The position numbers and the translations under genes are program-made. From Deltaproteobacteria bacterium (lineage in GTDB: Bacteria; Myxococcota_A; UBA9042): a stretch of DNA of 34,401 nt. The notes below the pieces were generated by a model that ran no database searches, was not told the DNA's origin, and saw only the letters and a program-made list of their open reading frames with translations. The stretch covers positions 1-34,401 of the forward strand of contig JACRCU010000104.1 of the NCBI GenBank assembly GCA_016218865.1. The letters run 5' to 3'. This document shows positions 15,488 through 26,787 of the stretch, one piece after another; position 1 is the stretch's first letter; each line of letters begins with the position of its first letter.

Positions 15488-17617
15488 ATGCTCGAGGATA
15501 TGCGCCGGCACAGTCGATCTACCCTGATCTACGTGCTTTTTGGCATCCTGATTGCCGTGTTCATCTTGACCTTCAACACCGCCTCGCGGGTCGGCACGGC
15601 CAAGGACATCGAAAACGAAGCGATGGCCGATGTCGCCGGAACCACCGTCGACAGCGGCGAACTGAACCTGGCGATGCTGCTTTCGGCCGATCCGCCGCCG
15701 CCAGCGCTGGACCAGTTCCAGAAGTTCCAGGCCAAGCAAACCTACGAAGGGACGCGCTTTTGGCGTTCGGGCGGCATGCCCGAGCTGGTGACCCTGACGC
15801 CGCACCAGAGCGTGCCCGGGACCAAGATCGAGAAGGTCATGGCCGAGCTCGTGGAGTCGGTGCTGGTCAGCCAGGACGCCAAGGCCCACGGTCTGTCGGT
15901 CAGCGACATCGAGCTGGCGCGCCGCGTGGTGGCGCTGCAGCGGGCCAACGGCTCGGATATGGCCGACGAGAACGGCAATTTCGATCCGCAGCGCTACGAT
16001 CGCTTCGTCCGCTACGGTCTGGGCACCAGCAAGGGCGCCCTGGAAGACTTCCTGCGCCGCGAGATTCTGCGCGACAAGATGGCGATGGTGGTGACCCAGG
16101 GCATCGTCGCCGCGCCGCAAGAGGTCGAAGCGCTGTACAACGCCGACGCCAAGCGTCCGCGGCTGGAGGTGCTGACCCTGGACGCTGCCAGTGCCGCCAA
16201 GGCCGTGACGGTCAGCGACGCCGATGCCGACGCCTACGCCAGCGCCCACGCCGAGGCGGTGGCTGCCGAGTACAAGGCCCAGGAAAGCAAGTACAAAGTG
16301 CCGGACAAGTGGAACGTGCGCGGCATCCTGGTCGCCGCTGCGGCCGCCGACGAGAGCGCCGACGAGGCCAAGAAGAAGGAAGCCGCCGATCAGCTCGCCG
16401 CCAAGCGCGGTGCCGCCGAGGCGATCAAGGCCGACCTGCAAAAGGCTTGGAACGGCGACGTGTTGCTCGATCCCGTGGCGCCCAAGAGCGACGACCCGGA
16501 CAAGCCGGCGCTGGCAGTGGGCGAGCCCAAGACCGCCACGCAGGTCACCGGCGACGAGAAGAATCAGCGTTTGCTCCAGTACTTCAGCAAGGTCGCCAAA
16601 GAGAAGTCCGAAGACTCGATCTACAAGGACGAGGGCGGCAAGTACGTGGACGACTACGACGCCGAAGGTCTGGCGCGCCAGCCGTTCGGCCCCGAAGTGC
16701 GCGACGCGGTGGCCGCCGCGGGCGAGCTGCAGCTGATCGGCCCGGTGCAGGGCAAGAAGGGCTGGTGGCTGCTGGTGGTCGAGAAGAAGTTGCCGGGCAA
16801 GGTGACGCCGCAGGACGTGGCCAACCGCGAGATCGCGCGCAGCCTGGTGCAGAAAGAGAAGGGCGAGAAGGAGATGGACAACATCGCCAAGGCGGTGCTG
16901 CTGGCCGCTCAGGCGACCGCGACCACCCCGCTGGCCGAAGTCGTCAAGGCCTACGCCAAGCAGCAGGGCCTGGGCGAGGACGCGCTGAGCGTCAGCGAGA
17001 CACCGCCGCTGGGCAAGAGCCCGATGGAGTCGCTGCAGGACCTGTCGGCGCTGTTTGGCGGCCTGCCCAAAAACGACAGCCCCGACGACGTGCCGGGTGT
17101 GGGCCACAACCCCGAGCTGGCCAAGGCCGCCTGGGCGCTGAAGGATTCGGCGCCGCTGGCCGGTCAGGTCTTCAAGAGCGAAGACGGCAAGACCCGCTAC
17201 GTGGTGCGTTTGGCCGCGGCCAAGGCCACCGACGCCGCCGCCGAGCAGAAAACCAAGGACATGCTGGGCAAGAGCCTGACTCAGCTGCGCCGGCGCGAGG
17301 CCTACCGCGCCTACGTGGTCAAGCTGGTCACCGAGGCCACCGCCGCGGGCAAGGTCAAGCCGACCTCGGCGCTGGCGCTGAAGATCAAGGAAGAAACCGC
17401 CCGCCTGGCCGACGAGCAGAAGAAGGCCGGCGAAAAGGGCAACAAGGCCGCGGCTCCCGGTGGCGTTCAGGTCCAGATGGGCGATCAGCCGGCGGGCGGC
17501 GCTCAGCCGATCAAGATCGATCTGGGGAAGGGCGGGGCTCCGGCCGGTGGCGCGCCGATCAAGATCGACCTGCCGCCGCCGAGCCAGCCCGAGGCGCCGG
17601 CGGCTCCGGCCAAGTAG
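15488..17617 (+). CDS. PpiD/SurA-like membrane-anchored folding chaperone
   Basis: This 709-residue protein has one N-terminal transmembrane anchor (about 12-29, LIYVLFGILIAVFILTF) and a long periplasmic part, the architecture of PpiD. A SurA-N-like helical region (to about residue 230) includes QRANGSDMADENGNFDPQRY. The family signature GxFD becomes GNFD here. The middle (about 270-445) fits a parvulin-type rotamase domain, with VPDKWNVRGILV, an insert rich in charged residues, then DEGGKYVDDY and FGPEVRDAVAAAGELQLIGP. A second helical region with VGHNPELAKAAWALKDSAPL follows. The C-terminus is Gly/Pro/Ala-rich with two PIKIDL repeats. It should act in folding outer-membrane or secreted proteins. 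Rotamase activity cannot be judged from sequence. AAGGAG six bases before the ATG supports the start. uvrC follows after 15 bp. Confidence 0.82.
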   Translation: MLEDMRRHSRSTLIYVLFGILIAVFILTFNTASRVGTAKDIENEAMADVAGTTVDSGELNLAMLLSADPPPPALDQFQKFQAKQTYEGTRFWRSGGMPELVTLTPHQSVPGTKIEKVMAELVESVLVSQDAKAHGLSVSDIELARRVVALQRANGSDMADENGNFDPQRYDRFVRYGLGTSKGALEDFLRREILRDKMAMVVTQGIVAAPQEVEALYNADAKRPRLEVLTLDAASAAKAVTVSDADADAYASAHAEAVAAEYKAQESKYKVPDKWNVRGILVAAAAADESADEAKKKEAADQLAAKRGAAEAIKADLQKAWNGDVLLDPVAPKSDDPDKPALAVGEPKTATQVTGDEKNQRLLQYFSKVAKEKSEDSIYKDEGGKYVDDYDAEGLARQPFGPEVRDAVAAAGELQLIGPVQGKKGWWLLVVEKKLPGKVTPQDVANREIARSLVQKEKGEKEMDNIAKAVLLAAQATATTPLAEVVKAYAKQQGLGEDALSVSETPPLGKSPMESLQDLSALFGGLPKNDSPDDVPGVGHNPELAKAAWALKDSAPLAGQVFKSEDGKTRYVVRLAAAKATDAAAEQKTKDMLGKSLTQLRRREAYRAYVVKLVTEATAAGKVKPTSALALKIKEETARLADEQKKAGEKGNKAAAPGGVQVQMGDQPAGGAQPIKIDLGKGGAPAGGAPIKIDLPPPSQPEAPAAPAK

Positions 17618-17632
17618 CCGACCCGGCCCGCG

Positions 17633-19693
<2,061 letters not shown>

Positions 19694-19708
19694 GTTCGGG
19701 AGACGCGG

Positions 19709-20623
19709 TCAGCGCGGCGACGGCCGCGGACCCCAGGTCAGCACGCCGACCCCAGCAAAGATCAGCGCCGCGGCCGCCGCTACCTGCCAGCCGGGGCGTT
19801 CACCCAGGACGCCGCCCGCGGCCACACCGGTGATGAGCGGCTGCGTGTAGCTGAAGGCCGCCGCCGTCGACGCCGGCAGCACCAGCATCGCCCAGCCCGA
19901 CAGCAGGTAGCCCACCACGGTCGCCCCCACCACGATGTAGGCCAGGCCCAGCGCGACCTCGGGCGGCTGCGCGAGCCAGTCCGTCTGCACCAACGCGCTG
20001 CCGGCATAGGGCAGAATCAGCGGGGTGGACAGGCCAAAAGCCCAGCCCACGACCGGTCTTGCGCCGTAGCGGGCGATGAGCGGCCGGCTCAGCACCAGGT
20101 AGGTCGCGTACATGAGCCCGTTGGACGCCAGCAGCAGGTTGCCCAGGCTCCGCTCGGCGCCCAAATCCAGCCGCTCGGCCCCGACCAGCAGCAGCGCCCC
20201 CGCCAGCGCCACCGCCACACCCAACGTCTTGGTCCGCTCCAGTTTCTCGTGACCGAGCGCCGCCGCCACCAGCAGCGTCCACGCCGGAATCAGGCAGCCC
20301 AGCACGGCGGCGTTGACTGGGGTCGAGCGCGCCAAACCCTCGACAAACAGGGTCTGATTCAAGATCACGCCGATCCATCCCAGCGCCGCGCAGCGGGCGA
20401 TCTCGCGGCCGCTCATGCCCGCCCGCCACGGCCGGGTCAGCAGCAGCAGCAGCGGTCCGGCCAGCACGATGCGCGCCCCGACCAACACCTGCACCGACAC
20501 ATGGCGCAGCACCAGCACACCCACCACCGGCCAGACGCCCAGCACCAGCTGGACCGCCAGCAGGGCCAGCGCGGCCTGGGCGACACTCGGCACTGCCGGC
20601 TGCTGGGGAGTAGGTCGAGTCAT
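19709..20623 (-). CDS. EamA-family (DMT) transporter
   Basis: This 304-residue integral membrane protein has about ten hydrophobic helices in two halves, the drug/metabolite transporter (EamA/RhaT) arrangement. Recognisable stretches are LVGARIVLAGPLLLLL, then LGWIGVILNQTLFVEGLARS with TPVNAAVLGCLIPAWTLLVA in the first repeat. The second repeat has PLIARYGARPVVGWAFGLS, then ASTAAAFSYTQPLITGVAAG near the end. The substrate is not predictable. Two in-frame ATGs exist at 20629 and 20623. The second has TGGA seven bases upstream and is preferred. The 3' end lies 15 bp from the convergent uvrC with no terminator between them. Confidence 0.88.
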   Translation of the reverse strand: MTRPTPQQPAVPSVAQAALALLAVQLVLGVWPVVGVLVLRHVSVQVLVGARIVLAGPLLLLLTRPWRAGMSGREIARCAALGWIGVILNQTLFVEGLARSTPVNAAVLGCLIPAWTLLVAAALGHEKLERTKTLGVAVALAGALLLVGAERLDLGAERSLGNLLLASNGLMYATYLVLSRPLIARYGARPVVGWAFGLSTPLILPYAGSALVQTDWLAQPPEVALGLAYIVVGATVVGYLLSGWAMLVLPASTAAAFSYTQPLITGVAAGGVLGERPGWQVAAAAALIFAGVGVLTWGPRPSPR

Positions 20624-20736
20624 AAGCATTCCAGTAGGTTACGTGGTCGCGTCCGCGCGTCCCGCCGGCCGCGCACGCGCATCACAATGCGAACTGCGGG
20701 CCGCGTCAATGGCCGGGGTGCGCCAGGGCTCGGACT

Positions 20737-20766
20737 TTGCAAACTGCGCCGCCTGCTTCATACTCG
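20737..20766 (+). promoter_or_regulatory. Weak candidate promoter for the kinase gene
   Basis: TTGCAA (20737-20742) and TACTCG (20761-20766) are 18 bp apart, about 90 bp upstream of the kinase ATG. It is the best match in the divergent region 20624-20851, but poor at the last -10 position. Confidence 0.25.
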
Positions 20767-20851
20767 GGGCACCAAGGCCACGCCCCACAGGGCGGCGGCA
20801 CGGCCGCGGCACTCCACGTTTGGTTCACCTCGGGCAGGCCACGGGCAGGTC

Positions 20852-22141
20852 ATGGCATCCGTTCATCAGCGTTATCGCATCATCGACAAGATCGACGCCG
20901 GCGGTATGGCCGAGATCTACCGCGGCGTCGCCGTGTCGATGGATGGTTTCGAGCGCTCGGTGGCGATCAAGCGCATCCTGCCGTCGCTGACCCAAGACCA
21001 GAAATTCGTGACGATGTTCCTGGACGAGGCGCGGCTGTCGATGCAGCTGACCCACGCCAACATCGTGCAGATCCTGGATCTGGGCAAGATCGGCGAAACC
21101 TACTTCATGACCATGGAGTTGGTGGACGGCGCCAACTTGCGCAAGCTGATGCAGCGCTCCATCGACATGGGCCGGCCCTTCCCGGTCAACGTCGCGTGCT
21201 TCATCGCCATGGAGATGGCCAAGGGGCTGGCCTACGCCCACGAAAAGACCGATGCCAAGGGCCACTCGCTGGGCATCGTGCACCGCGATGTGTCGCCACC
21301 CAACGTGCTGCTGTCGCGCCAGGGCGAAGTCAAGGTGACCGATTTCGGCTTGGCCAAGGCGCGGTCGAACGTCTCCGTCTCGGAAAACGACGTGGTCAAG
21401 GGCAAATTCGCCTACCTGGCCCCCGAAGTGGTGGACGGCAAAGAGCCGGATGCCCGCGCCGACATCTACGCCATCGGCATCATCCTGTGGGAAATGCTGA
21501 GCGGTCGCCGGCTGTTTTCGGGCAAGACCGACATGGAGACCGTGGACCTGGTGCGCAAGGGCGAAGTGCTCAAGCTCACCAAACTCCGCGAAGACATAGA
21601 CGAAGAACTGGACAAGATCATCCAACGGACCCTGGCCAAGGCCCCCAAGCGGCGCATGCAGACCTGCCGGGAGTTCGAGCAGGAAGTCGCGGGCTACCTG
21701 GCCAAGAAGGGCTGGCGCGCCACTAGCGGCGACCTGGCCGGCTTTGTGCGCGAGCTCCTCGACGCCGACATCGAGGCCGAGACCATCGACATCGCCACCT
21801 TGTTGCACAACGAGTTGGAGGAGTTGCAGTTGGTCGGCAAGCTCGATCCCACGCTGGGCCAAGTGCCGCTCAAGGGGTCGGACCTCAAGGCGCGCTCGGT
21901 CAGCAAGCTGGAGGCCGGCAAGCTGCTGGATCGCCTAGACGGGGAAGTGCTCGACGACCTGGCCGACCCGGCGATCGCGGGTGGCTTTGCCGATCGGTTC
22001 GAGCCGGGTGCGGAGGCCCAATCCAAGGCCCAGACCGGTCGCCAGGAAGGTGTCGGTCGCCCGGGGTGGCTGATCCCGGCGGCGGTGGGCGGCGTGGTCG
22101 CCCTGGCGGCGCTGGCCTGGCTGCTGCTCGGGCACAAGTAG
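20852..22141 (+). CDS. Membrane-anchored Ser/Thr protein kinase
   Basis: This is a 429-residue Hanks-type kinase. The kinase domain spans about residues 8-280: glycine-rich loop IDAGGMAEIYRG, ATP-anchoring Lys in VAIKRIL (K40), C-helix FLDEARLSMQL, catalytic loop HRDVSPPN (H144, D146, N151), DFG at 164-166, and APEVVDGKEPDARADIYAIG. All key residues are present, so it should be active. The HRDVSPPN loop is characteristic of myxobacterial-type kinases. A linker of about 120 residues leads to one transmembrane helix (about 404-424, WLIPAAVGGVVALAALAWLL) and then stops at GHK. The kinase is therefore a cytoplasmic, tail-anchored enzyme without an extracytoplasmic sensor. The frame is open far upstream, but the ATG at 20852, with AGG ahead, begins the natural kinase N-terminus. 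Substrates are unknown. Confidence 0.93.
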   Translation: MASVHQRYRIIDKIDAGGMAEIYRGVAVSMDGFERSVAIKRILPSLTQDQKFVTMFLDEARLSMQLTHANIVQILDLGKIGETYFMTMELVDGANLRKLMQRSIDMGRPFPVNVACFIAMEMAKGLAYAHEKTDAKGHSLGIVHRDVSPPNVLLSRQGEVKVTDFGLAKARSNVSVSENDVVKGKFAYLAPEVVDGKEPDARADIYAIGIILWEMLSGRRLFSGKTDMETVDLVRKGEVLKLTKLREDIDEELDKIIQRTLAKAPKRRMQTCREFEQEVAGYLAKKGWRATSGDLAGFVRELLDADIEAETIDIATLLHNELEELQLVGKLDPTLGQVPLKGSDLKARSVSKLEAGKLLDRLDGEVLDDLADPAIAGGFADRFEPGAEAQSKAQTGRQEGVGRPGWLIPAAVGGVVALAALAWLLLGHK

Positions 22142-22222
22142 CGCACGCTCGGCTTCGTTCTACGCCCGCCGCGCGCCGCCTGCTTGGGCGGTAGCCCGAC
22201 CGGGCAAACCAAGGGGGATGCT

Positions 22223-22867
22223 GTGAAATTCTTTGTTGATACCGCCGACACGACCGAGATCCGCAAGGCGCTGGCGTGGGGCATTCTGGATGGGGTGACC
22301 ACCAACCCGTCGCTGGTCGCCAAGACCGGCCGCCGGTTCGAAGACGTGCGCACCGAGATTCTGGGCATGGTCAGCGGGCCGGTGTCGCTGGAAGTTACGG
22401 ATATGTCGCTGGAAGGTATGTTGAGTCAGGGGCGCGCGCTGGCGGCGCTGGGCTCGCAGGTGGTGGTCAAGCTGCCGCTGACCCGCGAAGGTATCGCAGC
22501 CTGCAAAGCACTGACTGATCAAGGGATTCGTACCAATGTGACCCTGTGCTTCTCGGCCAACCAGGCCCTGCTGGCGGCCAAGGCGGGGGCGACCTACATC
22601 TCGCCGTTCGTTGGCCGCCTGGACGACATCTCCATGGACGGGATGCGGCTGATCGAAGACATTGTGCAAATTTACAAGAATTATTCTTTTGGTACGCAGG
22701 TGCTGGTGGCCTCGGTGCGCAACCCGGTGCACATCCTGCAGGCGGCCAAGATGGGCGCCCACGTGTGCACGGTACCGTTCAAGGTGCTGGACCAGCTGTT
22801 CAACCATCCGCTCACCGACCTCGGCAACGAGCAATTCCTCAAGGATTGGGCCAAGGTTCCCGGCTAG
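22223..22867 (+). CDS. fsa: Transaldolase-like fructose-6-phosphate aldolase
   Basis: This 214-residue enzyme belongs to the small transaldolase subfamily (Fsa/TalC), forming a Schiff base with a keto-sugar phosphate. The usual length is about 215 residues. Motifs: [16 protein letters not shown] at the front, [11 protein letters not shown] (24-34), the Schiff-base Lys in VVVKLPLT (K83), [20 protein letters not shown], and [12 protein letters not shown]. The family contains both fructose-6-phosphate aldolases and true transaldolases, and sequence alone does not separate them here. The GTG start at 22223 is supported by AAGGGGG five bases upstream; the next gene lies 260 bp further on. Two short GC-rich stems just upstream (CCGCC/GGCGG and GCCCG/CGGGC, 22170-22205) might influence expression. 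Confidence 0.93.
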   Translation: MKFFVDTADTTEIRKALAWGILDGVTTNPSLVAKTGRRFEDVRTEILGMVSGPVSLEVTDMSLEGMLSQGRALAALGSQVVVKLPLTREGIAACKALTDQGIRTNVTLCFSANQALLAAKAGATYISPFVGRLDDISMDGMRLIEDIVQIYKNYSFGTQVLVASVRNPVHILQAAKMGAHVCTVPFKVLDQLFNHPLTDLGNEQFLKDWAKVPG

Positions 22868-23128
22868 GTCTCGCCGGGCGGGCCTCGGCAGAACTTTCGC
22901 GGCGCGCAGAGCAACCATATGCTCTAGGTTTGGAGGCAGCGGCCGGCGCGCCCCGGACGCCGTCGCCGGTGGGCCACCCAGGACGGGCGCCCGCCGGTGC
23001 GCGCTCGAAGGCCGGACCCAGGGTAGGACCGCTGCAACGGTGCGTAGTTTCCCCATTGCCGGCCGGCGCCCCTAGCCTTGCTGGGAGTCGGCCTGCCCCC
23101 CTCGGCGGCGGTGCCGCCCAAGGCCACG

Positions 23129-25750
23129 ATGGCGCCAGATACCCACAGCCAAGCCGGCGGCCCCGATCTGCACTCGGATGCGTCCGGTCGGCGGCGGCAG
23201 CGCTTGCGCTGGGTGGCCCGCATCCTGATGTTGGCGGTGCCGGCTACCGCCTTGGCCTACCAGGGCGGGGCCCAGCCGGAGTCCGTGGCAGCCGTGGCTG
23301 CTCTGTTGGCCGTGGTCTGGCTGTTCACCCTCGCCGCGCGACCGCACAAGAATCCTTCGTTTATCGGCGGTTGGCTGCTGGTGGTGCTGGGCGGATGGAC
23401 GGCCCTGCAGGCGCTGCCGCTGCCGCGGGGCCTTACCGGGCTGCTGACGCCGCAGACGCTGCAACTGTGGGACCAGGGGCGCGAGGCCTTGGGGCTGCCG
23501 CAAGCGGCCTTGGTGGCGATGGCGTTGGCGCCGGGCGATGCCGCCTTGCAGGCGTGCGTCTACCTGCTGGCAGGCACGGTCGGCGTGTTGACGAGCACCC
23601 TGTTCATGGGCAGCCAAGGTCGGCTGTGGTTGCGCTACGTTTCGCTGGTGCTGGTGCTGGTGCCGGTCCTGTCTGGCTTGGCCTACCTGAGCGACGCGCT
23701 GCTCATCCCAGAGGGCTACCTGCCCGCGTCGCTGCGGCCGCGGCTCGAGCTGGTTCGCCTCATCAATCCCAACCACGTTGCGGCGGTGTGCAACCTGGGC
23801 CTGGGCATCGCGCTGGGCCACAGCGTCCACTCGCGCAACGTCACCCAAGAGATCCTGTTCGGCATCGCCGCCCTGCTCCTGGCCTCGACGGCGGTGGCCA
23901 CGGGGTCGCGCGGCGGGATCGTGGTGGCGGGCGGCACGCTGCTGGGGACCATTCTGGCCTCGCCCACGGCGCCGGCCTACATGCGCGTCAACCCGCGCGA
24001 CCGCCAAGCCACCGCCCGGCTGCGCTCGGCGGTCCTCGGCGCCATCGTGCTGCTGGTGGTAGTGGTGCTGGCGCTGCCCATCATCGAGCGCGAGATGGCG
24101 GCGCCCGAGCAGTTGGCCGCGGACCCCAAGCTCGGCCTGTGGATGAAGGCCCTGGTCGTGCTGCCCAAGGTGGCGGTGCTGGGCTGGGGGCCGGGTGGCG
24201 TCGCCATCCAGTTGAGTCAGGCGGTGCCCTCGTCGGTGCGCTTCGACTTCATCGAGAACTTCTTGGTCGACCGCCTGTTGGCCTCCGGCCTCTTGGTCGG
24301 CCTCGCCACCGTGATCGCCCTTGGGTGGTCGACCCGGCGCGGTCTGTTGCGGGTGGCCACGGTGCTCGACGGCAAGACCTTCGCCGTGGCCTGGTGCGCC
24401 TTCCTGGTGGCCAACCTGGTCGATTTCTCGTTCGAAGTCCTGGGTCCGCTGGTGCTGTTCGCGATGATTGGTGCGGCCTTTGGTTTTGCCGGCGTGCGCA
24501 CCGCCGCCGAGGCGGCCCAAGCCGAGCGGCGCGTCGGCAGCGGGCACCGGCGCAGCATGGCGGTGACCGGGCTGGCCCTGCTGGGCACGGCCGGACTCCT
24601 ACAGTGGCGCGTGGCTGGCGGGCTGAATCGCGAGATCGATCCCGTGCTTGCCAAGCTGCCTGCCCAGGAGGCGGCGGAGATGGTCGGCGCGCGCTTTGCT
24701 ACCGACGAGCACGCCTTGTACGTGGTGGCGCGCAAATGGCTCGACGCCAAGCAGACTACCAAGGCCCTCAAAGCGCTGGATGCGGCCGTCAAGCTGCGGC
24801 CCGCCGGTGCGCAGTTGCACCTGTTCCGCTTCGCGGCGCGCCTGGACGCCGGGCAAGTGGAAGGGGCGGCCGAGGACTTGATCTGGCTGTTCGGAGCCGA
24901 CAAGGCGACCGTGCAGCGCGCGCTGGACGTGTGCGTCCGCTCGGCCAAGGCCGAAGCCCTGCTCCTGGAGGTCATGCCCAAGGTGCCCCAGCGCAGCTAC
25001 GAGCTGGCCCTGCACTTCCGCGACAGCCGCCCAGACTTGGTCGAGCGCGTGGCGGTGTCGCTCCGCAAGCGCTACCCAGGGCAGGTGTTCGGCGTCGAGG
25101 TCATGCGCGCCGAACTGTACCTGCAGCGGGGCGCGCTGGAACCGGCCAAGGCGATTGCCGCGGCCCTGATGGCCAACGAATCGACCACAGACGACGGCTG
25201 GCGCGTGCAGGGCAACATCTTGCTGCGCGAGGGCAAGGCCTACGAGGCCCACCACGTGTTCAAGTACTTGTGCGGCAAGACCAACGAACTGGTGACGTGC
25301 CGCACGGCCATCGAGGCGGCGCGCGGAATGGGCCGGCACCAGGCCGCCCTGGAATACATCCGCTCGGTGGCGCCGGTTTTCCGCGTCGGGCCCAACTGGG
25401 CGACGATCTGGAACATGCACCTGGGCGGCGCGCTGATGGCCGTTGGCGACTACACCGAAGCGGTGGATGCACTGCGCAATGCCACGGGTCTGGATCCGCG
25501 CAATCTGGAGGCGGCACTGCTGCTCGCGCAAGCGCTGGAACACGAGATGCTTTTTGGCGAGTTGACCGAGCTGTCGAACCACCTGAGCGAGATCTTCCCC
25601 ACCAATCCGCAAGTGCGGGCGCTGGCCGACCACGTCGCCGCGGCGAGCCAGACGATCCCCACGCCCGCGGCCCGACTTGGGGCCGGGTTGCCGCGGGCGG
25701 CCACCCCTGCCGTGGGCCTTCCGGCTGGCGTGACGAAGCTGCGACCGTGA
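23129..25750 (+). CDS. O-antigen ligase-like membrane protein with TPR domain
   Basis: This is an 873-residue protein. The N-terminal 480-500 residues contain a dozen or so hydrophobic helices with features of the O-antigen ligase/polymerase (Wzy_C, WaaL) family: LVRLINPNHVAAVCNLGLGI, then STAVATGSRGGIVVAGGTLL, a late periplasmic-type loop with LGWGPGGVAIQLSQ and a final membrane block. The C-terminal 350 residues are soluble and TPR-like, for example TKALKALDAAVKLRPAGAQL, YTEAVDALRNATGLDPRNLE and ALLLAQALEHEM. Such proteins ligate or polymerise surface glycans; the substrate here is unknown, and no glycosyltransferases lie nearby. The frame opens at a TTG (23078). The ATG at 23129, with AAGG just upstream, is preferred. 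Nothing is recognised in the 261 bp before it. Confidence 0.8.
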   Translation: MAPDTHSQAGGPDLHSDASGRRRQRLRWVARILMLAVPATALAYQGGAQPESVAAVAALLAVVWLFTLAARPHKNPSFIGGWLLVVLGGWTALQALPLPRGLTGLLTPQTLQLWDQGREALGLPQAALVAMALAPGDAALQACVYLLAGTVGVLTSTLFMGSQGRLWLRYVSLVLVLVPVLSGLAYLSDALLIPEGYLPASLRPRLELVRLINPNHVAAVCNLGLGIALGHSVHSRNVTQEILFGIAALLLASTAVATGSRGGIVVAGGTLLGTILASPTAPAYMRVNPRDRQATARLRSAVLGAIVLLVVVVLALPIIEREMAAPEQLAADPKLGLWMKALVVLPKVAVLGWGPGGVAIQLSQAVPSSVRFDFIENFLVDRLLASGLLVGLATVIALGWSTRRGLLRVATVLDGKTFAVAWCAFLVANLVDFSFEVLGPLVLFAMIGAAFGFAGVRTAAEAAQAERRVGSGHRRSMAVTGLALLGTAGLLQWRVAGGLNREIDPVLAKLPAQEAAEMVGARFATDEHALYVVARKWLDAKQTTKALKALDAAVKLRPAGAQLHLFRFAARLDAGQVEGAAEDLIWLFGADKATVQRALDVCVRSAKAEALLLEVMPKVPQRSYELALHFRDSRPDLVERVAVSLRKRYPGQVFGVEVMRAELYLQRGALEPAKAIAAALMANESTTDDGWRVQGNILLREGKAYEAHHVFKYLCGKTNELVTCRTAIEAARGMGRHQAALEYIRSVAPVFRVGPNWATIWNMHLGGALMAVGDYTEAVDALRNATGLDPRNLEAALLLAQALEHEMLFGELTELSNHLSEIFPTNPQVRALADHVAAASQTIPTPAARLGAGLPRAATPAVGLPAGVTKLRP

Positions 25751-25775
25751 CGAAGGCGGTGGCCGACGCCGCACG

Positions 25776-25804
25776 TTGACAGCGCCGCGCGAGGTCGCTA
25801 GCGT
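25776..25804 (+). promoter_or_regulatory. Predicted promoter for etfBA
   Basis: A perfect TTGACA (25776-25781) and TAGCGT (25799-25804) are 17 bp apart. The transcript would begin near 25811, giving a leader of about 170 nt before etfB. Nothing structured was recognised in that leader. Confidence 0.5.
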
Positions 25805-25980
25805 ACCGACCGGTCCGTTTGCGACGCAGTGCGTCATCCAAGCGAGGCCTTCGCCGAAGTCACGAATTTGCGGGCACTTTGTCCCGACGCAGCCGCCCGC
25901 GCAGCCGGTGCGCACCCCGTCCGCGCACCCGTCCGCACACCAGTCCGCGGTGCACTCACAGACCGCACGGAGAGTCATCC

Positions 25981-26739
25981 ATGAAGATCCTGGTTTCTGC
26001 CAAGCGCGTCAGCGATCCCAATGCCAAGCTCGCCATCTCGGGCGACGGCAAGTGGGTAGAAGGCGACGTGGAATACGTGATGAACTACTTCTGCGAAAAC
26101 GCCATCGAGTGCGCTCTGGCGCTGGCAGAAGAACACGGCGACGTGGAGACCGTGGCGCTGGGCGTGGGTGAGTCGGACGAGACCGGGCGCTTCGTGCGCC
26201 AGGGGGCGCTGGCCCGCGGCATCGACCGCGGCATCGTGGTGTCGGCCGACGAGGCGATCATCGACTCGGACCTCATCGCCCGCGTCTACCAGAAGATCGT
26301 CGAGAAGGAGTCGCCGGACCTCGTCCTCATCGGCAAGCAGTCGGTCGACGGCGACAGCAATCAGGTGGGCCAGCTGCTGGCCGAATACCTGGACTGGCCG
26401 CAGGCCACCTTTGCCAGCAAGGTCGAGATCAAGGGCGACCAGATCGAGGTCACCCGCGAAGTCGACGGCGGCCTGGAAGTGGTCGCGCTGAGCATGCCCT
26501 GCGTCATCACCGCCGACCTGCGCCTGAACGAACCGCGCTTCGCGTCGCTGGCCGGCATCATGAAGGCCAAGAAGAAGCCGCTGGACGAGTACGAGCTGGA
26601 CGACCTGGACCTGGGCGACGCCGCCCCCAAGGTGCGCATCGCCAAGATGACCACGCCGAGTGGCCGCAAGGCCGGCGTGCTGGTCAAGGACGTTGACGAC
26701 CTGGTGGCCAAGCTGCGCGGCGAAGCCCGCGTGATCTGA
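25981..26739 (+). CDS. etfB: Electron transfer flavoprotein beta subunit
   Basis: EtfB pairs with EtfA to carry electrons from acyl-CoA and other dehydrogenases to the quinone pool through ETF:quinone oxidoreductase. The 252 residues fit the family: MKILVSAKRVSDPNAKLAIS start, the YVMNYFCENAIECALALAEE stretch, LVLIGKQSVDGDSNQVGQLL, and the recognition region ADLRLNEPRFASLAGIMKAK with the conserved Leu of the dehydrogenase-contact loop. It looks like a canonical group I ETF of aerobic beta-oxidation rather than a bifurcating one, although this was judged by eye. The ATG is preceded by GGAG at the right distance. etfA follows after 48 bp. Confidence 0.95.
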   Translation: MKILVSAKRVSDPNAKLAISGDGKWVEGDVEYVMNYFCENAIECALALAEEHGDVETVALGVGESDETGRFVRQGALARGIDRGIVVSADEAIIDSDLIARVYQKIVEKESPDLVLIGKQSVDGDSNQVGQLLAEYLDWPQATFASKVEIKGDQIEVTREVDGGLEVVALSMPCVITADLRLNEPRFASLAGIMKAKKKPLDEYELDDLDLGDAAPKVRIAKMTTPSGRKAGVLVKDVDDLVAKLRGEARVI

Positions 26740-26787
26740 TTGCCAACCGCACCGTACTCGCACTCGTTCCAGTAGGGAGTCCAAATC

